A stretch of DNA of 64,000 bases from Bradyrhizobium sp. dw_78 (GCF_018449525.1 NZ_JAAVUS010000001.1:1054001-1118000), one strand, 5' to 3'. Positions 17,582 to 26,070 are shown, numbered from the stretch's first letter. Program-made: numbers and translations. The notes: generated by a model from the letters alone, not told the origin.

Positions 17582-17818
17582 TTACTCTTTGTCGGATTGT
17601 TTCTTGGTATTGCCGTTGAAGAATCCGTTGAAAAATTGCAGCACACTTTTCCAGGCCGTAACAAAAATGGCTACACCGGAAGCCACAACCGCGATAATGC
17701 CCTGAAAAATAATGCTTCCGGTTCCAGGATCCAGATAGGCGGCGGCATCCGTCACGCCTGCAATCGTAAAATTCAAGAGCCCGAAACACAGCAAGACGTA
17801 TTTTGTTTTTTTGTTCAT
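17582..17818 (-). CDS. Small membrane protein with YLDPGTGS motif
   Basis: A 78-aa protein with an N-terminal hydrophobic helix/signal (KKTKYVLLCFGLLNFTIAGV), the conserved motif AAYLDPGTGSIIFQ, a second hydrophobic helix (GIIAVVASGVAIFVTAWKSV) and a hydrophilic basic C-terminus. Small YLDPGTGS proteins recur beside polysaccharide-modification and NoeA-like methyltransferase genes in many bacteria (general knowledge, not verified here), which matches the neighbouring genes. The start MNKKTKYV is preferred; the open frame extends 12 codons further. Confidence 0.8.
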   Translation of the reverse strand: MNKKTKYVLLCFGLLNFTIAGVTDAAAYLDPGTGSIIFQGIIAVVASGVAIFVTAWKSVLQFFNGFFNGNTKKQSDKE

Positions 17819-18089
17819 CTCGCGGACTATCAGTGCTGCGACGCACACCGTCAATGAAGCTTTTCATCTTCAGAGATGAACTTTATTTAATTTGATTTCG
17901 GTGCTGGATTGAGACGTTCTCTTCTTATGGGGGCACGCGTAGCGACCGGCGCGCCGGAGGCGTTTGTTCAAGAACTAGCCGCGTCGTTTGCTCGTGGTGA
18001 TTTGCGCCCAACGAAGCGACTTTGCTGAAGGCGTCTTGCAGCAAACCTGCCGAAACGGCCTCCAAGGAAACGACATCAAGGAAGCCGCA

Positions 18090-18329
18090 ATGGGCGCCGA
18101 ACTCTCGACATCCGATGTGATTGGACTGACGAAAGCGGGCATTCCCGTTGCGGCCGTCGAGGCGTTGAAAGCGGTGCTCGCAAAGGCCAACAATGCCGAA
18201 TTCAAGATCTATCCAGGCGCCCCGCACGGCTTCCATGCCAATTACCGCGCGAGCTATCGCAAGGAAGCGGCCGGGGATGCGCGGAAGCAGATGCAGGCCT
18301 GGTTCAAGACCTACAAAGTGCTTGGCTGA
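18090..18329 (+). pseudogene. Dienelactone hydrolase remnant (C-terminal part)
   Basis: The last ~65 codons read IPVAAVEALKAVLAKANNAE, FKIYPGAPHGFHANYRAS and WFKTYKVLG, the C-terminal end of a carboxymethylenebutenolidase including the catalytic His in PHGFHA. The N-terminal two-thirds, with the Cys nucleophile, are absent and upstream sequence has no homology to the family that I can see. Its stop codon TGA shares its A with the start ATG of the next gene. It may still be translated and coupled to the methyltransferase, but it cannot be an active hydrolase. Confidence 0.75.
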
Positions 18330-19726
18330 TGATGATCGTGCGTGACCATGGATCGTTTCGCGATCCGTCAGGCTACGTTGCGCATTATGGCGACAGGATC
18401 TTCAGGATATTGCGGGAGGATGCGTTCAGCTCGTTTGAATGGCTGAAATCGTCCGGCTTCCTGGCCGAGCTGGTCGCGAATAAATGGCTTGTGCCGACCG
18501 ACGTGTCTTCGGAGCCGGCCGTCCAGGGGTTGTCGCAACGCGTCCTAGAGCACCGGCCGATCGATTTCATATCCTACCCCTATGAGTGGCCGTTCGAGCT
18601 CCTGAAGCGCGCGGCGCTGTTTCATCTGGACCTTCATCTGCTGGCGCTCGACTCCGGCTTCACGCTGACTGATGCCAGCGCCTACAACGTCCAATTCATC
18701 GGCGCCAAGCCGATCTTCATCGATCCGCTGTCGCTGGTGTCGTACAGCGAAGGCCAGTTCTGGTTTGGCCAGCGCCAGTTCTGCGAACAATTTCTCAATC
18801 CGCTTTTGTTCACCTCGCTGCTGAAGATTCCGTTCAACGCCTGGTATCGCGGCTCGCTCGAGGGGATTCCGTCCGGCGATCTCGCGCGCGCGCTCCGCCC
18901 GAAGCACAAATTGTCGTGGCGAATCTGGTCGGAGGTTTTGATTCCGGTCCGGCTGCAACGGTCAGCGCGATACGATCCTTCAAAAGCCGTGGCGGCAAAG
19001 CAACGAAAATTGCCGATGAGTGCCTTTCAATTCATCTTGCGCAATCTCAGGTCATGGATCGCGGGTATGCGCGATCCCTTTGCAAGGGAACAGACGGCCT
19101 GGAGCAGCTATGAGATCGAAAATTCCTATCTGCCGGAAGAGGGCAGGCGCAAACAGGCCTTCGTGTCGGATTTCGTCCAGCGCCTGCGGCCGCAAACCGT
19201 CTGGGATGTCGGCTGCAACACCGGCCTTTACAGCGAGACGGCTCTGCGGGCCGGCGCGCAATATGTCGTCGGCTTCGACAGCGATCACGGCGCGCTCAAT
19301 CTTGCCATCCGGCGCGCGGTTCAGGGCAACCTTAAATTCCTGCCGCTTTTGATGGATGCGTGCAACCCCAGCCCGGACCAGGGATGGAATCAGAAAGAGC
19401 GATCCGGCCTGACGTCGCGGGGCAAGCCGAACGCCCTCCTGGCATTGGCGATCGAGCACCATATCGCGATCGCTCACAATGTTCCGCTTCCCATGCTGAT
19501 GGACTGGATGACCGGCTTGGCGGATTGCGGTGTTGTGGAGTTCGTGCCGAAGGAAGATCCGACGATCCAGCGCATGCTAAGCATCCGGCCGGACATCTTC
19601 GATCACTACTCGCAGGCCGAATTCGAAGGCGAACTGACGAAACGCGCGGCCATCGAGAAAAAGGAAGTGATCTCCTCATCGGGCCGGACACTCTACATCT
19701 ACGCGAAAAGCGCCTCGCATGCGTAA
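18329..19726 (+). CDS. NoeA-like class I SAM-dependent methyltransferase
   Basis: A 465-aa two-part protein. Residues ~1-200 resemble the kinase-like N-terminal domain of NoeA-type proteins (HLDLHLLALDSGFTLTDASA followed by YNVQFIGAKPIFIDPLSL). Residues ~285-460 are a Rossmann methyltransferase with SAM motif I VWDVGCNTGLYSE, motif II VVGFDSDHGALN and LLMDACNPS. The Gly-rich loop is intact, so it should bind SAM. The target is unknown; by context it is a surface glycan. Its start overlaps the preceding remnant stop, and its stop overlaps the next start by 8 bases, so it is translationally coupled to the phosphatase-fold gene. Confidence 0.85.
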   Translation: MMIVRDHGSFRDPSGYVAHYGDRIFRILREDAFSSFEWLKSSGFLAELVANKWLVPTDVSSEPAVQGLSQRVLEHRPIDFISYPYEWPFELLKRAALFHLDLHLLALDSGFTLTDASAYNVQFIGAKPIFIDPLSLVSYSEGQFWFGQRQFCEQFLNPLLFTSLLKIPFNAWYRGSLEGIPSGDLARALRPKHKLSWRIWSEVLIPVRLQRSARYDPSKAVAAKQRKLPMSAFQFILRNLRSWIAGMRDPFAREQTAWSSYEIENSYLPEEGRRKQAFVSDFVQRLRPQTVWDVGCNTGLYSETALRAGAQYVVGFDSDHGALNLAIRRAVQGNLKFLPLLMDACNPSPDQGWNQKERSGLTSRGKPNALLALAIEHHIAIAHNVPLPMLMDWMTGLADCGVVEFVPKEDPTIQRMLSIRPDIFDHYSQAEFEGELTKRAAIEKKEVISSSGRTLYIYAKSASHA

Positions 19727-21278
19727 GGCATTCGATCTGCTGCTGTCCGTTGTCATGCTGGCGCTGTTCTCGGGCGTCGCCTTTCTCAATTTTTACCGGA
19801 TAAATCTCGACAGCCTCGATGGGCCGTCGCGCGTCCTTCATTGGTATTTTGTGGTGCTTGCGGTCGCGGTCGCGATCTCGCTGGCGGCCAAGGTGGTTTT
19901 TCGGTCGTTTCCGATCGCCAGGATATTTCTGATCGCAGCCGCCATATCCTTCATGGCGTTTTCTTACGATGAGATAAAACTGCTGCTCTCCCACGATGAG
20001 ATAAGGGCCCTGGTCGGTGGCCATAATCTCGTGCCATTCGCGATCGGCTGCTGGGTGGTTGCGATCGTGCTGGCGGCCGTGCTGGTGGGCGTCTTGTCAG
20101 GGAGTGCGGTGTTGCTGCCGACCATGGCACTGGTCGGGATCGTCTACATCGTACCCGCTGCGATCAGCCTGATCGATGCACGTTCGCATCCGGTCGTCGT
20201 GAACGATCCTAAAGCGCTTGCCTTGGTGGCGCGCCGCGATCCCAATGTGTACTGGATTGTACTGGACGGCTATCCACGCCAGGACGTTCTTCAGCAATTC
20301 TTTGATTTCGACAACGGGTCTTTCGTGGAGGGCCTGAAAGCGCTCGACTTCACCGTCTATGACCGCGCACTCGCAAGTTATCCGGAGACGATCTTTTCGA
20401 TATCAAGCACGACTTCGATGGGGTTTCTGGTCAGCGGTGCCGGGACCTCGGCCAGGCTGCCGCCGCTTGCTGAATTATACCGCGACGTTCGCGGCCAGAA
20501 CGTTGTCGTCAATACCGTGCGAGCGCTGGGCTATCGCTATGTTCATTTCGAGAACGGATATGACAATCTGACCCGATGCCCGATCGAAGGTTCCATTTGC
20601 ATCAAGGGGAATGTCCAGTCCGACGATAGCGCGATTCCGCTCGACGAGTTCAACCTCGCCATTCTGTCGAGAACGCCGGTCATCGATCTGATGACGTTGC
20701 TTGAGCGGTCCGGGGAAACCTCGCCCTTCATGAGGGGCGCGGTTCATGACCTGACCGACGACCTTTCCAGGGTATCCGAACATGGTGCGCCCTTCTTCCT
20801 GTATGCCCACATTCTGGCGCCGCATCCGCCAGTGCGGTTCAGGCGCGACTGCTCGGACAGGCTTGTCCCGCCCAATCTGGTGGAATGGGATGCAACGGAA
20901 AAATCCGCATTCGTGGATCAGCTGATTTGCGTGAACAACGAGGCGATGGTGCTTCTGAAGGCCGTTGTGCAAAAAGACCCCCAGGCGATCGTCGTAGTTC
21001 AGTCCGATCACGGCACGGCGTTTCGCGGCCAGTTCCACAAGCCGTTCGATGCCTGGGACCAATTGGATCTAAAGGAAAGATTCGGCGCCTTGAACGCGCT
21101 TCGCGTGCCCGCGGCCTGTTCGAAGGATACGCTGGGGACCGTCGATCTCGTCAATACGTTCGTCCGGGTCCTGAACTGCATTTCGGACGGCAATCTGCCG
21201 GACCGGGCGTCCCGGCAGTTTGTCGTGTCGCATGCCGATATGGCGAGCGTTCACGAGTACAGGATGGATTCCGACTGA
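19719..21278 (+). CDS. Membrane-anchored sulfatase/phosphotransferase-like protein (alkaline phosphatase superfamily)
   Basis: A 519-aa protein with about five N-terminal membrane helices (residues ~5-155) and a C-terminal periplasmic domain. The domain begins PNVYWIVLDGYPRQDVL with its metal-binding Asp, has a nucleophile region SYPETIFSISSTTSM, HILAPHPPVRF and the metal motif VVVQSDHGTAF. This is the architecture of LTA-synthase or phosphoethanolamine-transferase relatives, although the nucleophile Thr/Ser cannot be fixed by eye. It overlaps the methyltransferase by 8 bases. Together they most likely modify an envelope polysaccharide. Confidence 0.85.
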   Translation: MRKAFDLLLSVVMLALFSGVAFLNFYRINLDSLDGPSRVLHWYFVVLAVAVAISLAAKVVFRSFPIARIFLIAAAISFMAFSYDEIKLLLSHDEIRALVGGHNLVPFAIGCWVVAIVLAAVLVGVLSGSAVLLPTMALVGIVYIVPAAISLIDARSHPVVVNDPKALALVARRDPNVYWIVLDGYPRQDVLQQFFDFDNGSFVEGLKALDFTVYDRALASYPETIFSISSTTSMGFLVSGAGTSARLPPLAELYRDVRGQNVVVNTVRALGYRYVHFENGYDNLTRCPIEGSICIKGNVQSDDSAIPLDEFNLAILSRTPVIDLMTLLERSGETSPFMRGAVHDLTDDLSRVSEHGAPFFLYAHILAPHPPVRFRRDCSDRLVPPNLVEWDATEKSAFVDQLICVNNEAMVLLKAVVQKDPQAIVVVQSDHGTAFRGQFHKPFDAWDQLDLKERFGALNALRVPAACSKDTLGTVDLVNTFVRVLNCISDGNLPDRASRQFVVSHADMASVHEYRMDSD

Positions 21279-21329
21279 AGCGTTTTCGAGCGCAGGGGTT
21301 TCCGAAAGACGGATCTGAAGAGAGCCTGG

Positions 21330-21374
21330 AAAAAACAAGGCCGCCGGCGGAATATTGACGCCTGGTCGGCCTTG
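21330..21374 (-). terminator. Rho-independent terminator (leftward)
   Basis: Read leftward, CAAGGCCG ... CGGCCTTG forms an 8-bp stem followed by TTTTTT. It probably ends the transcript of the gene 21538-22077. On the other strand it could also serve the rightward phosphatase-fold gene. Confidence 0.65.
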
Positions 21375-21537
21375 CCCTGCCCGGATATTAAAATCGGCTT
21401 GCGCCACCCGGTCCAAACATCATGCCCGGTTCCCATCCGGACGGATGTGATCCATTTCACAAACGGTCCAAAAAAGCCGAATGGCTCTTGAAGCGAGGCG
21501 ACCAGACCGTCTGTCCCGCAGGCCGTTGTTTTGGCCA

Positions 21538-22077
21538 TCAGCTTTTTGATTTACCATGCCCCTGCGCGGTTCTTGGCACGGTTCTGGTTCGCGGCGCGGC
21601 TCTGGCCGTGTGGGGTTTTGGCCGGCTCGCTGCCTGTTGAACGGAAGGCTGGCTGGGCGTCTCGGCGGCTTGGGCGCTCGCAAACGACTGCTTGAGGTTC
21701 TCGATGGCCGCAGTCAGGCTTCCAACCTGATCCGACAACCGCTTGGAGTCGTTCTGCTGCTCCGCCAGCAGGTGCTTTACGGTCTGCACTTGATCCTGAA
21801 GCACTTGCAATTGATCGATCGAATCCTGCTGCGACTGACCGAGGGCCGTGGTTTTCTCGACAAGTTGCTCGGACACCTGAATTGTGCGGGCCTCGATCTG
21901 GCGGGCGGCCATGGCGGAGCGGTCCTGTTCGGGCGATTGGCCGGTATAGGCGCGCCACAGCACGATCGATGCGGCGCCGGCCACCACGATTCCGAGCGCA
22001 ACCGCGGCGAGAGCGATCGGTTGCGCTCCGGCCGGCGCCAAGCCGTTCGCCCTTGCGTCCGGATGGAGATCGATCAT
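21538..22077 (-). CDS. Single-pass membrane protein with coiled coil
   Basis: A 179-aa protein. It has one membrane helix (IALAAVALGIVVAGAASIVLW, about residues 21-41), then a long amphipathic coiled coil (about residues 60-135, Gln/Leu heptads such as STSQQDSIDQLQVLQDQ-like repeats) and a basic Pro/Ala-rich disordered tail. The topology suggests a short cytoplasmic N-terminus and a periplasmic coil. Function unknown. A terminator lies about 160 bases downstream. Confidence 0.75.
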   Translation of the reverse strand: MIDLHPDARANGLAPAGAQPIALAAVALGIVVAGAASIVLWRAYTGQSPEQDRSAMAARQIEARTIQVSEQLVEKTTALGQSQQDSIDQLQVLQDQVQTVKHLLAEQQNDSKRLSDQVGSLTAAIENLKQSFASAQAAETPSQPSVQQAASRPKPHTARAAPRTRTVPRTAQGHGKSKS

Positions 22078-22215
22078 GGAACTAAAAGCGCGGCGCGCCG
22101 CGAAAGTTCCGGCGGCGCGGAATGAACTTCCGCGGGCTTTAGATCGGCTGGGGATATCTCGGTGTTTTGGAAAAACAGCGGTTAAGGACTTGGCGGCGGA
22201 AGAACAGGGCGGACA

Positions 22216-22518
22216 TCACATCTCGACATCAGGTCGCAGAATGAGTCGGACGTGCCATTTCATCTGCGGTTGACTTTGCCGGACACAAAACTGGCCATTC
22301 CCGATCGGCACCGTCAGGACCGAGGTCGGTTTACCACTGCAGCATTGTTGGAATTGGTCGGGATATCCAAGCGGATAGAGATACAGACGCGTGTAGTACG
22401 GCTCCACGGAAACGACGACATCCATATGTTTTAGGCCGCGCGGGACCTTGCCAGCCAAATCGAGGGTGCGTTCGCCCGGTTGGCATGCGAGCGCTGCGAT
22501 AAGTAACAGCTTTTCCAT
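22216..22518 (-). CDS. Small hypothetical protein
   Basis: A 100-aa reading frame starting MEKLLLIAALACQPGERT, a short hydrophobic N-terminus. Middle sequence is VEPYYTRLYLYPLGYPDQFQ, followed by QCCSGKP and FCVRQSQPQMKWHVRL. Four cysteines could suggest an exported protein, but the signal is short and the ribosome site is weak. I recognise no family. It may be a real small exported protein or a chance frame. Confidence 0.45.
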   Translation of the reverse strand: MEKLLLIAALACQPGERTLDLAGKVPRGLKHMDVVVSVEPYYTRLYLYPLGYPDQFQQCCSGKPTSVLTVPIGNGQFCVRQSQPQMKWHVRLILRPDVEM

Positions 22519-22655
22519 CGGCCGCTTATACGAACACGCCGCCGAAACAGAAAGACCGCCCGAAGGCGGTCCCTGCAGGCCCGATGGTGATGCAGATCAG
22601 GTCAAACCAGGCGCGGACCCGTTCCGCTTGGGCACCGAAGTGCCCAATAACATTA

Positions 22656-22757
22656 GAGCATGATGGGTTCTGATCGAATCAGAACCGAAGCTCGAGCTTC
22701 TTGTTTTGACGCGTTTCTTCGCGCGAACCGGTATCCACTTCGCTCAAAAACGCTTCA
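22656..22757 (-). repeat. Dispersed repeat family A (with a family B-like edge), reverse orientation
   Basis: It contains the perfect core GGGTTCTGAT-CG-AATCAGAACC, then GTTTTGACGCGTTTCTTCGC and CGCTCAAAAACGC. The left edge reads TAGAGCATGAT, the hallmark of family B, so the two families share or exchange ends. Confidence 0.8.
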
Positions 22758-22773
22758 GTTAAGAGCTCCAGTT

Positions 22774-22812
22774 AAAAAAGGTGCGGCCGAGCCTTGGGGG
22801 AGGCTCGGCCGC
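22774..22812 (-). terminator. Strong rho-independent terminator of the BTLCP gene
   Basis: On the reverse strand GCGGCCGAGCCT / AGGCTCGGCCGC (12 bp, perfect) is followed within 3 bases by TTTTTT. It lies about 80 bases after the stop of the leftward cysteine-protease gene. Confidence 0.85.
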
Positions 22813-22891
22813 GCGCGATCCGGTCTGGGACGGGGAGGGGTGGGGATGTGACCGGGTCGCGTGTTCCGTCCTGTTCTTTCCTGTTCTTTCG

Positions 22892-23512
22892 TCAGCGGGC
22901 GCTGGCGGTAGCGACCGCAGGATGGCTGTCGCCAAGCGCAACCCACGCATTCGGATCGCTCTGCGACTGGCGTTTGATGAAGTGGTAGCCGGTCTCGGTC
23001 CAGGCCACGACGTTTTCGTTCTGGTTGTCGAGGATGTACTCGCCCTTGTCCGTCTTCACCGTCAGTACCGCGTGACCTTCGTCGTTCCTGTCGCGCACCA
23101 CCGTGATCAGCAGCGCTTCGCGCGGCCAGCCGGCGTCGATCAACATCTTGCGTTTCAGCAGCACGTAGTCCTCACAGTCGCCGTAACCGTCCGTCGGCAA
23201 CGACCATTTCTCGACCACGCCCCAATGCTCCATGTCGGTCATCGGCTTGACGGTCTCGTTGACCCAGCGATTGACCCGCACCAGATCCCGCCATGCCGTC
23301 TGCGACATCACGATATCGCGTGGTTGCGACGTGCCGCGCGGACATTCCCCGGGGTTGTCGCCGCAGAATTCGACCCAACCGATCGGCGCGCGCGTGGTGT
23401 CGCCAATGCTCGCATATAGAACCCGTTCACCGCCGGCTCGCGCCGACGTGCTCATTGCCAACAGGACGGCGACGATCGCCAACCCTGTCCCCTGTCCCCT
23501 GAAACCAAACAT
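22892..23512 (-). CDS. Transglutaminase-like cysteine peptidase (BTLCP family)
   Basis: Bacterial transglutaminase-like cysteine protease of 206 aa. It has a Sec signal peptide (cleavage near STSARA) and a catalytic triad read as Cys113 in GDCEDYVLLKR, His147 in DEGHAVLTV and Asp162 in EYILDNQ. LapG, the best-studied relative, cleaves a large adhesin in the periplasm under c-di-GMP control. No LapD or adhesin gene is adjacent, so that role is only a possibility. The start at MFGFRGQG begins the signal peptide. A strong terminator follows. Confidence 0.9.
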   Translation of the reverse strand: MFGFRGQGTGLAIVAVLLAMSTSARAGGERVLYASIGDTTRAPIGWVEFCGDNPGECPRGTSQPRDIVMSQTAWRDLVRVNRWVNETVKPMTDMEHWGVVEKWSLPTDGYGDCEDYVLLKRKMLIDAGWPREALLITVVRDRNDEGHAVLTVKTDKGEYILDNQNENVVAWTETGYHFIKRQSQSDPNAWVALGDSHPAVATASAR

Positions 23513-23559
23513 TGTGGCCCCCGTTTCTTGTTGGGACCACGTTTCGCACAAAGGTTTTG

Positions 23560-23695
23560 CGCCGCCGCTAAATCAAGCAAGTACATTTGACGCGAATGAA
23601 AGTAAAAGCTGCGGCGAATTCGATCTATACTTGAATATAATTTGCGTAAAATTTGAAATAACTGCAATTGATTCAAAATTTATGCATTAACCCGC
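23560..23695. other. A/T-rich intergenic patch
   Basis: About 130 bases with an A+T content far above the surroundings, containing ACTTGAATATAATTTGCGTA and TTGATTCAAAATTTATGC. It lies upstream of the leftward BTLCP gene and would suit a promoter or a binding site for an A/T-preferring nucleoid protein such as a MucR/Ros or H-NS-like factor. The rest of the gap (23696-23842) shows nothing. Confidence 0.45.
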
Positions 23696-23842
23696 GCTGC
23701 AGTGCCAGCGCAGCGCTTTGGGCGATCGCAGCCGGCGCCGTTAACCGGCCGCGGCACATGCCGGAGGGTGCAAAGGCGGCATGGAGCGCCGGGAAGGCCG
23801 CCTCGAAAACCGCTCAAAGGGGAAGGTGGGGTCTTTCGCGCT

Positions 23843-24466
23843 TTACCGCGCGGTAACGCTGTCTTCGAGCGTTTCGACGAGCTGCTCGTGCAGGAACTCG
23901 AGGGCGAAGCCTTCCTCGAGATTGCGCACCACCCGGGACTGGACCCGGCCGAGCATCACGATGGATTTCAGCGGCGGGCGGTTCTCTGCGGCAATGGCCG
24001 CGCCGGACAGCGACATGTCGATGACCCGACAGGTCATCTTGGTGCCGTCCTCGAGCGTCAGCACCGCGATCGGGTTGCGCGGTATGATGCGATCGTGGCG
24101 GCGATCTTCCGGCAAGTTGAGGATGTCGCGGTTGGCGAGCCAGGTCAGCTGCGCCGCCAGCTTGTCGCGCTTGCGCGCGGTGGCGCCGATGGTCATGGCA
24201 AAGCCGTTGTCGATGATGCGGGTGATCCTGCCCTCGACCCGGCCGATATGGTCGAGATAGGCGATCACGCGATCACCGACATTGCCGATCCCCGGCGCCA
24301 GCAGCGCCAGTCCGCCCGGCGACATATTGACGATCTGGCAGGGAAATTCGCGGCGGTCCGGCAGCATGTAACGGCCGAGCAGGTGAACCTTCACGCGTTG
24401 AAAGCGTCGTCGCTCCTCGGCGGCCGGAAGGATAGATTTCTTGTGCGTTAACGCCATCATCGCCAC
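23843..24466 (-). CDS. Double PilZ domain protein
   Basis: A 207-aa cytosolic protein with two PilZ-like units. The first carries RRRFQRVKVHLLGRY and CQIVNMSPGGLAL (the RxxxR and (D/N)xSxxG c-di-GMP motifs). The second has RRHDRIIPRNPIAV and CRVIDMSLSGAAI. Both motif sets look competent for c-di-GMP binding, at least the first. No partner gene is adjacent. A near-consensus CtrA-type box sits about 50 bases upstream. PilZ proteins transmit c-di-GMP signals to motility or polysaccharide synthesis. Confidence 0.9.
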   Translation of the reverse strand: MAMMALTHKKSILPAAEERRRFQRVKVHLLGRYMLPDRREFPCQIVNMSPGGLALLAPGIGNVGDRVIAYLDHIGRVEGRITRIIDNGFAMTIGATARKRDKLAAQLTWLANRDILNLPEDRRHDRIIPRNPIAVLTLEDGTKMTCRVIDMSLSGAAIAAENRPPLKSIVMLGRVQSRVVRNLEEGFALEFLHEQLVETLEDSVTAR

Positions 24467-24514
24467 CCGACAGCCGGCCTTCGGCCGTCGTTCAAGACCC
24501 TACGGCCGACAGGG

Positions 24515-24530
24515 TTAATGGGTGGTTAGC
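24515..24530. promoter_or_regulatory. CtrA-type box, one mismatch, upstream of PilZ gene
   Basis: TTAA-TGGGTGG-TTAGC differs from TTAA-N7-TTAAC at one base. It lies about 50-65 bases before the PilZ start codon. Confidence 0.45.
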
Positions 24531-24725
24531 GCGCGCGGCGTGAATTAAGATCGCGCCGTCTTTGCCGCCGCCGGGGATCCGTCGTGAACGGCAACAGGAA
24601 AAGCAAAAGCCAAAAAAGCAAAAGAGGGAACGTCCATGGATCAGAGATCATCGATGACCGTGTAGACCTGTTCCGCAGGAAGAGAAGAGCGTGGGATAGT
24701 CTTTCGCAATTTCGAGGGCGTCGTC

Positions 24726-25706
24726 ATGAAGGTGCAGCGCCGTCACTTTCTGTGTCTCGGGGCCGGTGCCGCGGTGCTTTCAGCAGCCTCGCGCGTAGCG
24801 CGCGCGGGAACCTATCCGTCGCGGCCGGTTCGCGTGGTGGTCGGCTTCGCCGCCGGCGGCGGAACGGATGTTGTCGCGCGCTTGACGGGCCAGTGGCTGT
24901 CCGAGCGGTTCGGTCAGTCCTTCGTGGTCGAGAACCGCACCGGGGCCGGCAGCAACATTGCCACCGAGGCGGTGGTGAATGCGCCGGCAGATGGTTACAC
25001 CCTGCTGCTGGCGAACACCGCCAACACGGTCAACGTCTCGCTCTACAACAGGCTCAATTTCGATTTCATCCGCGACATCGCGCCGGTCGCGGCGCTTCTC
25101 CGCGCGCCCAACGTCATGCTGATCAATCCTTCATTCCCGGCCGCCAGTTCCGTCACGGCGTTCATCGCCTATGCCAGGGCCAATCCGGGCACTGTCAACA
25201 TGGGCTCCGGCGGCAATGGCGGGCCGGTCCACATGGCGGGCGAGTTGTTCAAGATGATGGCCGGCGTCAATCTGGTGCATGTGCCCTATCGCGGCGAGGC
25301 GCTTGCGATCACCGACTTGCTGGCCGGTCAGCTTCAGGTCGTGTTCGGGAGCCTGTCTTCGTCAATCGGGTATGTCAAAAGCGGCAGGTTGCGTGCGCTC
25401 GCGGTGACCGGCGCGACCCGCTCGGAGGCGCTGCCCGAGGTTCCCGTGATGGCCGATTTCGTGCCGGGCTACGAGATGAGCACCTGGTACGGCATCGGCG
25501 CGCCGAACAAGACGCCCGCCGCGATCATTGACAGGCTCAACGCGGAAACCAACGCGGTGCTCGCGGACCCGGCGTTCAAGGCTCGGCTATCCGATTTCGG
25601 CGGCGCGGTGATCGGAGGCCCGCCATCGGCGATGGCGCAACTCGTCGCGGAGGAGACCGCGAAGTGGGCCAGGGTGGTCAAGTTCGCGGGAATTCAACCG
25701 ATCTAA
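24726..25706 (+). CDS. Tripartite tricarboxylate transporter substrate-binding protein (Bug/TctC family)
   Basis: Periplasmic receptor of 326 aa. The N-terminus (MKVQRRHFLCLGAGAAVL, then RVARA) looks like a Tat-type signal because of RRHFL. The mature protein begins YPSRPVRVVVGFAAGGGTDV, the Bug hallmark, and continues with ENRTGAGSNIATEAV, VPYRGEALAITDLLAGQLQV and APNKTPAAIIDRLN. It should bind a carboxylate. No TctA/TctB membrane genes are present, which is usual for Bug receptors in these bacteria; it is an orphan receptor here. Confidence 0.93.
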   Translation: MKVQRRHFLCLGAGAAVLSAASRVARAGTYPSRPVRVVVGFAAGGGTDVVARLTGQWLSERFGQSFVVENRTGAGSNIATEAVVNAPADGYTLLLANTANTVNVSLYNRLNFDFIRDIAPVAALLRAPNVMLINPSFPAASSVTAFIAYARANPGTVNMGSGGNGGPVHMAGELFKMMAGVNLVHVPYRGEALAITDLLAGQLQVVFGSLSSSIGYVKSGRLRALAVTGATRSEALPEVPVMADFVPGYEMSTWYGIGAPNKTPAAIIDRLNAETNAVLADPAFKARLSDFGGAVIGGPPSAMAQLVAEETAKWARVVKFAGIQPI

Positions 25707-25869
25707 TCGGAACCGGTAATGATCTGAGGCAGACGCTCGTCAAGCGCAGCGGGACGAGAGGTCGCAGAGCGTCCCTTAAAAAGGCGCTCAACGCCATCGG
25801 ATTCGTCTACACATGGGAAGGCGAATGACCGGATCATTTGCCACACGCCCTTCAAGCAATGGAGCCTCC

Positions 25870-26070
25870 ATGAGCGAGCGACTTGAGACGCTGAAGAAAG
25901 CCCGCGAGCGTATGATCGAAGACAGGGATGTGCATGCGAAGGTGCTGGCGGCTCCTTTTGACCGGGACAAGGCGGAGCGGGCGCGCAACAAATTCATCGA
26001 GATTCAAGGGCTGATCGACGCGCTGGACCGCGCCATCAGCGGCGAGGAAAGCGTCCTGTCAAAAAGCTAG
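25870..26070 (+). CDS. Small helical protein
   Basis: A 66-aa protein MSERLETLKKARERMIEDRD with KAERARNKFIEIQGLIDALDR, almost wholly alpha-helical and probably coiled coil. GGAG lies 5 bases upstream of this ATG; the upstream in-frame extension is not convincing. The stop TAG is shared with the first bases of a family B repeat. Function unknown. Confidence 0.75.
   Translation: MSERLETLKKARERMIEDRDVHAKVLAAPFDRDKAERARNKFIEIQGLIDALDRAISGEESVLSKS

Noticed and set aside
24584..25531. A 315-codon frame overlapping the Bug receptor gene.
   Set aside because: The Bug receptor frame has a signal peptide and family motifs; the other frame is Arg/Gly-rich and has no motif.
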